A DNA stretch of 64,000 bases, taken from the NCBI GenBank assembly GCA_017651225.1, contig JAGCDF010000017.1:1-64000 (forward strand), written 5' to 3'. The position numbers were made by a program, and so were the translations under genes. Positions 60,583 through 64,000 of the stretch are shown in pieces; position 1 is the stretch's first letter; every line of letters starts with the position of its first letter. Source of the stretch: Bacteroidales bacterium. Lineage in GTDB: Bacteria; Bacteroidota; Bacteroidia; Bacteroidales; UBA932. The notes under the pieces are model-generated. The model was not told where the DNA came from. It did not search any database and was given only the letters and a program-made list of their open reading frames with translations.

Positions 60583-61854
60583 TTACAGGATGACGCCGCT
60601 GCCGAGCATTTCGCCGTCCGGGGCGTACCAGACGGCAAACTGGCCGGGCGTGATGCTGCGCTGCGGCTGGTCGAAAAGGATGAAGAGGCCGTTCTCCCGC
60701 ATCAGCAGGGTGGCATCCTGCAGGGGCTGGCGGTAGCGGATGCGCACGCGGTGGCGGCGCTGTTCGCCGGGCCGCATCGCCTCCGCCGGGCGGATCCAGT
60801 GGATCTCGTCCGGGGCGATGCGCAGGCAGCTGCGCAGCAGGCCGGGGTGATTTTCCCCTTCGCCCACGTAGATGATGTTGCGGTCGATGTCGGTCGCGAG
60901 CACGAAGACGGGGCTGGCGTGGCCGCCGATGCCCAGGCCCTTGCGCTGGCCGATGGTGTAGAACTGCGCGCCCTCGTGGCGGCCGATGCGCTTCGCCCAG
61001 GGGTTCGCCTTGTCGCGCGTCTTCTTGATATGGTGCTTGCCGGAGCGGTAGGTCTCCGTCTCGAAACGGATGTCGCTGTAGTCAATCGCCGTGGACAGCT
61101 CCATCAATTCGCTGTCCGTCAGGTCCGTACCCTTGGCGAGCAGCTCCCGGTCGCGGGCGTATTTCGCCGAATCTGCGTAGTAGGGCGCGAAGACCTCGAC
61201 CACGTCGCCCTCGACGCTCTTGAGCTTCTGCTGCAGGAAGACGGGCAGGTCCACCTTGCCCACGAAGCAGATGCCCTGCGAATCCTTCTTCTCCGCCGAC
61301 GGCAGGTCCGCCTCCTTGGCGAGACGCCGCACTTCCGGCTTGAGCAGGTCCCCGATGGGGAACATCGCCTTGGCGAGCTGCTCCTGGTTGAGCTGGCAGA
61401 GGAAATAGCTCTGATCCTTGTTGGGGTCGGTCCCTTCGAGGATGCGGCAGGTCCCGTCAGGTAGCGTTTCCTTGCGGCAGTAGTGGCCCGTGGCCACGCA
61501 GTCCGCGCCCAGGTGCTCCGCCGCCTGCAGGAAGGCGTCGAACTTGATCTCGCGGTTGCACAGGACGTCGGGGTTGGGCGTGCGCCCGTGGGCGTATTCG
61601 TCGAAGAGATAGTCCACCACGCGCTGCCGGTATTCCTTGCTCAAATCAATGAAATAGAACGGGATACCGATCTTGCGGGCCACCATCTCGGCCACGAACT
61701 TGTCCTCTTCCCACTCGCAGTCGCCGTGGAGCGTGCCCTCGACGTCGTGCCAGTTCTGCATGAACATCGCGAACACGTCGTAGCCCTGCTGCTTGAGCAG
61801 CAAGGCCGCCACGCTGGAGTCCACGCCTCCGGAAAGTCCTACGCAAATCTTCAT
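60583..61854 (-). CDS. mnmA: tRNA 2-thiouridine(34) synthase MnmA
   Basis: It transfers sulfur to U34 of tRNAs for Lys, Glu and Gln, with ATP. The 423-residue protein, about 50 residues longer than E. coli MnmA, is normal for this phylum. SGGVDSSVA (8-16) is the ATP loop; NPDVLCNREIKF near 95-106 and SQGICFVG near 195 hold the two catalytic cysteines. Its promoter at 61863 is divergent from cdd. Confidence 0.96.
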   Translation of the reverse strand: MKICVGLSGGVDSSVAALLLKQQGYDVFAMFMQNWHDVEGTLHGDCEWEEDKFVAEMVARKIGIPFYFIDLSKEYRQRVVDYLFDEYAHGRTPNPDVLCNREIKFDAFLQAAEHLGADCVATGHYCRKETLPDGTCRILEGTDPNKDQSYFLCQLNQEQLAKAMFPIGDLLKPEVRRLAKEADLPSAEKKDSQGICFVGKVDLPVFLQQKLKSVEGDVVEVFAPYYADSAKYARDRELLAKGTDLTDSELMELSTAIDYSDIRFETETYRSGKHHIKKTRDKANPWAKRIGRHEGAQFYTIGQRKGLGIGGHASPVFVLATDIDRNIIYVGEGENHPGLLRSCLRIAPDEIHWIRPAEAMRPGEQRRHRVRIRYRQPLQDATLLMRENGLFILFDQPQRSITPGQFAVWYAPDGEMLGSGVIL

Positions 61855-61862
61855 TTCAAGGG

Positions 61863-61870
61863 CAAAAATA
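61863..61870 (-). promoter_or_regulatory. -7 promoter box of mnmA
   Basis: The minus strand reads TATTTTTG, 8 bases before ATG 61854, so the leader is only a few bases. Confidence 0.5.
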
Positions 61871-61891
61871 CCGAATTTTCAAGATAATTGC

Positions 61892-61899
61892 TAACTTTG
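61892..61899 (+). promoter_or_regulatory. -7 promoter box of cdd
   Basis: TAACTTTG ends one base before ATG 61901. That ATG would lie upstream of the transcript start, which makes ATG 61922 the probable start of cdd. Confidence 0.5.
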
Positions 61900-61921
61900 A
61901 ATGATTAAACCACACGGACTT

Positions 61922-62395
61922 ATGATCAAGCGGGAGATTCACATCGCATACGAAGAATACGATTCCATCGATGAGCTGAGCACGGCGGACCGCGAACTGG
62001 CCGCCGAGGCCATCCGGGCCATGCAAGGCGTTTATGCGCCGTATTCCAATTTCCACGTCGGTGCGGCGGTGCTGATGTCCAACGGGGCCATCGTTCACGG
62101 AGCCAACCAGGAGAACGCCGCTTTCCCATCCGGGCTTTGCGCCGAGCGGACGGCGATGTTCGCCGCCGCAACGCGCTATCCCGACGAGGATATGGTCGGT
62201 ATCGCGCTGGCGGGCGGGATGCGCGGGCATCTGGGGAAGGAACCGGCGACGCCCTGCGGGGCCTGCCGGCAGGTGATGGCGCAGTACCAGGCCAAGTCCG
62301 GCAAGCCGATGTCGATCATCATGATTTCGGCGGACAAGGTCTGGAAATTCGAGAAAGTGGACGATATTCTCCCGCTGATCTTCAACAGCATTTGA
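61922..62395 (+). CDS. cdd: Cytidine deaminase
   Basis: It deaminates cytidine and deoxycytidine to the uridine forms in pyrimidine salvage. The 157-residue zinc enzyme has the short tetrameric form: GANQENAAFPSGLCAERTA with the metal Cys and proton-shuttle Glu, and TPCGACRQVMAQ with the other two cysteines. The start is chosen after the promoter box. Confidence 0.95.
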   Translation: MIKREIHIAYEEYDSIDELSTADRELAAEAIRAMQGVYAPYSNFHVGAAVLMSNGAIVHGANQENAAFPSGLCAERTAMFAAATRYPDEDMVGIALAGGMRGHLGKEPATPCGACRQVMAQYQAKSGKPMSIIMISADKVWKFEKVDDILPLIFNSI

Positions 62396-62403
62396 TTTTT
62401 TAC

Positions 62404-62411
62404 TATATTTG
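62404..62411 (+). promoter_or_regulatory. Promoter box of the SRP RNA gene
   Basis: TATATTTG ends 4 bases before the first base of the RNA, agreeing with a transcription start about 5-7 bases after the box. Confidence 0.6.
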
Positions 62412-62415
62412 CAGC

Positions 62416-62512
62416 GGGAAAGTCGTACACGACCAGCTCCCTCTGAACTCCCCCAGGGCCGGAAGGCAGCAAGGGCAGGAGGTTGTAGCGGTGCGATGTG
62501 CTAAGCTTTCCC
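62416..62512 (+). ncRNA. ffs: Signal recognition particle RNA, small bacterial type (4.5S)
   Basis: About 97 bases, bounded by GGGAAAG at 62416 and its complement CTTTCCC ending at 62512, which pair to close the hairpin. The apical domain has the conserved symmetric loop with CCAGGGCCGGAAGGCAGC, including the GGAA tetraloop and the sequence bound by Ffh. A run of T (62513-62518) follows as terminator. Only the short form is seen, with no Alu domain. Confidence 0.96.
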
Positions 62513-62518
62513 TTTTTT
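62513..62518 (+). terminator. T-run ending the SRP RNA
   Basis: TTTTTT follows the closing stem of the SRP RNA directly and serves as an intrinsic terminator, 14 bases before the next gene's start. Confidence 0.6.
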
Positions 62519-62531
62519 GTATTCTATCGGG

Positions 62532-63878
62532 ATGAAATCGGAAATTGTCGTAATCGGTGGGGGAGCCTCGGGGCTGATGGCGGCTTATCATGCCGCCCGG
62601 GCGCTTGTGGACGCCGGGCAGGCGGCGCAGGTGACGGTGCTGGAGAAGATGCCGCGGCCGGCCCGCAAGGTGATGATCACCGGCAAGGGGCGTTGCAATT
62701 TCACGAATGTGAAGGACTGGAACGCCTTTTCCGGCCACATCCGCTCGAAGGCCAATTTCGTCAAATCCGCTTTTTATAATCTTCCGTCGCAGGCGGTCGT
62801 GGACTGGTTCGAGTCGTTCGGCCTGGAGACTGTCGTCGAGCGCGGCGACCGTGCCTTCCCGGCCTCGCACCACGCCTCCGACGTCGTCGACACCCTCGTC
62901 AACGCCTGCCTCTCCCTCGGCGTCAAAATTGAAACCGAAGCTGAAGTGGATACCATTACTCCAGGTTTTTCCGTTCAATTGAAAGATGGAAGGGAATGGA
63001 AGTGCGAGCGGGTGATCGTGGCGACGGGGGGATTGAGCTATCCGACGACGGGGTCGACCGGCGACGGGCTGCGCTGGGCGCAGGAGTTGGGGCACCAGCT
63101 GGTGCCGACGTTCCCGTCGCTGACGGCACTCGTCCCGAAAGGATACAAATTCCAGGAAGACAAAGACTTGCACATCGACCGCAGCACGCCGCTCAGCGAA
63201 CTGGGACAGGCGCTCTGCGGGGTGCAGCTCAAGAATATCCAGCTGTCGCTGCGCATCGAAGGAACGGAGGTCGACAGCGAATTCGGCGACATCGACTTCA
63301 CCGACGGCGGCCTGGAAGGGCCCGTCGGCTTCCAGCTCAGCCGCAAGGCCGTCAAGGCCCTCGTGAACGGCTCGCGCGTCAGCCTGCTGCTCGACCTCAA
63401 GCCGGGCGTGGACCTGACTGAACTGACCGTGCGTGTCAAGGCCCTCTGGGAGGAAATCGCCAAAGACCCGCGCTCGCGGGGCGTGCGCGAAAAGGAGCGC
63501 TGCCGCATCCTGCTGGGCAAACTGATGCCGCGCGAGCTCATCCCGGGCTTCACCGCCATGCACCCCGAAATCATCACGGTAGAGCGGCGGGGGAGAGCCG
63601 ACACCAAGGTGTGGGTGAACCTGGTCAGCATTGCCAAGGCGCTGAAAGCCTGGCAGTTCGATATCGCCGGCTACGTCGGCTACGAGCGCGCGGTCGTCAC
63701 CGCCGGCGGCGTGTCGACGGACGACTTCGTCGCCAAGACGATGGAGTCGCGCATCGTCCCCGGCCTCTACCTCTGCGGCGAAGTGCTCGACATCGACGCC
63801 GACACCGGCGGCTACAACCTCCAGCTTGCGTTTGCTACCGGCGCCCTCGCCGGCCGCAGCGCTGCGAAATCCCTATGA
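62532..63878 (+). CDS. HI0933-family flavoprotein (NAD(P)/FAD-dependent oxidoreductase)
   Basis: A 448-residue flavoprotein of the HI0933/BaiN-like family with unknown substrate. The FAD fold is IVVIGGGASGLMAAYHA near residue 5, followed by KVMITGKGRCNFTN near 45 and VATGGLSYPTTGSTGDG near 162; the C-terminal VTAGGVSTDDF and CGEVLDIDADTGGYNLQLA are typical. ATG 62532 is preferred to TTG 62517, which lies in the SRP terminator. It meets a minus-strand gene tail to tail with a 6-base overlap. Confidence 0.9.
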   Translation: MKSEIVVIGGGASGLMAAYHAARALVDAGQAAQVTVLEKMPRPARKVMITGKGRCNFTNVKDWNAFSGHIRSKANFVKSAFYNLPSQAVVDWFESFGLETVVERGDRAFPASHHASDVVDTLVNACLSLGVKIETEAEVDTITPGFSVQLKDGREWKCERVIVATGGLSYPTTGSTGDGLRWAQELGHQLVPTFPSLTALVPKGYKFQEDKDLHIDRSTPLSELGQALCGVQLKNIQLSLRIEGTEVDSEFGDIDFTDGGLEGPVGFQLSRKAVKALVNGSRVSLLLDLKPGVDLTELTVRVKALWEEIAKDPRSRGVREKERCRILLGKLMPRELIPGFTAMHPEIITVERRGRADTKVWVNLVSIAKALKAWQFDIAGYVGYERAVVTAGGVSTDDFVAKTMESRIVPGLYLCGEVLDIDADTGGYNLQLAFATGALAGRSAAKSL

Positions 63879-64000
63879 TATTGCGTCCAGGCTGGGCGTG
63901 AAATTCTGCTGGATCATGCCGCCGAAGGAGACCGAAATCTCCTTGAGACTCAGACCCAGTTGCCGTCCGATATGGTAAATGAAATTGACTTCGTCGTCGG
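63873..64000 (-). CDS. C-terminal end of an unidentified protein (partial)
   Basis: The minus-strand frame is open from the window end to a TAG at 63875-63873 and gives about 41 residues: DDEVNFIYHIGRQLGLSLKE, then a short tail ending QNFTPSLDAIS. The sequence looks coding (helix with regular hydrophobic spacing). It is reminiscent of small TerB-like or acidic helical proteins, but this is too little to name a family. Confidence 0.55.
   Translation of the reverse strand, partial: DDEVNFIYHIGRQLGLSLKEISVSFGGMIQQNFTPSLDAIS

Noticed and set aside
1..64000. tRNA or rRNA genes
   Set aside because: No cloverleaf with a TTCGANNC arm or rRNA sequence was seen in any intergenic gap; SRP RNA is the only stable RNA recognised.

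Overview
The window is a chromosomal segment of a GC-rich member of the Bacteroidota, most likely an uncultured Bacteroidales. The evidence is a type III glutamine synthetase, TonB-dependent and TorF-like outer-membrane proteins, LytTR regulators, a long MnmA, few Shine-Dalgarno sites, and repeated promoters of the Bacteroidetes type (TTG/TTTG, about 19-20 bp, TAnnTTTG), often only a few bases before the start codon.

Layout. (1) 1-7198, plus strand: an amino-acid biosynthesis run (end of an isopropylmalate-synthase-family gene, leuB, ilvE, an unassigned aminotransferase, metX, lysC, lysA). (2) 7199-7785: a convergent gap with hairpins and a 180-bp palindromic array. (3) 7786-20073, minus strand: a more AT-rich accessory island read as one unit: HEPN protein, stand-alone LytTR, FHA-membrane-zinc-ribbon protein, small acidic protein, exported caspase-like peptidase, zinc-ribbon-FHA protein, PP2C phosphatase, membrane coiled-coil/Ca-loop protein, two transmembrane Ser/Thr kinases with unusual outer domains, two small proteins, a membrane protein and a lipoprotein. 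(4) 20088-22479: a small orphan ORF, a secreted NUC1 nuclease and an ORF6N-PLD protein. (5) 22640-27209, minus: nadE, an AGCS symporter, a thioesterase and an IMPase-family gene. (6) 27297-45138, plus: a nitrogen-assimilation and amidotransferase cluster (a Gln/Asn-rich leader peptide with hairpin, glnN, gltB, gltD, pyrG, P-II, amt, porin, asnB, purF-like, glmS). (7) 45139-45481: a convergent gap with hairpins and inverted AGGTGTCC arms. (8) 45482-53860, minus: tamB, rsmI, mtaB, an MBL hydrolase, thiL. (9) 53959-57074, plus: tsaD, an FAD protein, an SGNH hydrolase. (10) 57071-61854, minus: mnmA, a membrane LytTR regulator, a TonB-dependent receptor, a small exported protein; four direct repeats at exact 20-bp spacing lie before the receptor promoter. 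(11) 61922-64000: cdd, the SRP RNA gene, a HI0933-family flavoprotein and the end of a minus-strand gene.

How it fits together. Regions 1 and 6 are anabolic: ammonium enters by Amt, is sensed by P-II and fixed by GlnN and GltBD, and glutamine amide nitrogen then goes to CTP, asparagine, phosphoribosylamine and glucosamine-6-phosphate. The leader peptide suggests the block is tuned by charged tRNA-Gln or tRNA-Asn. The island is the most novel part: it combines eukaryote-like phosphorylation parts (two kinases, one phosphatase, two FHA readers) with two possible effectors (HEPN RNase, caspase-like protease). Its function is inference; no homology search was possible.
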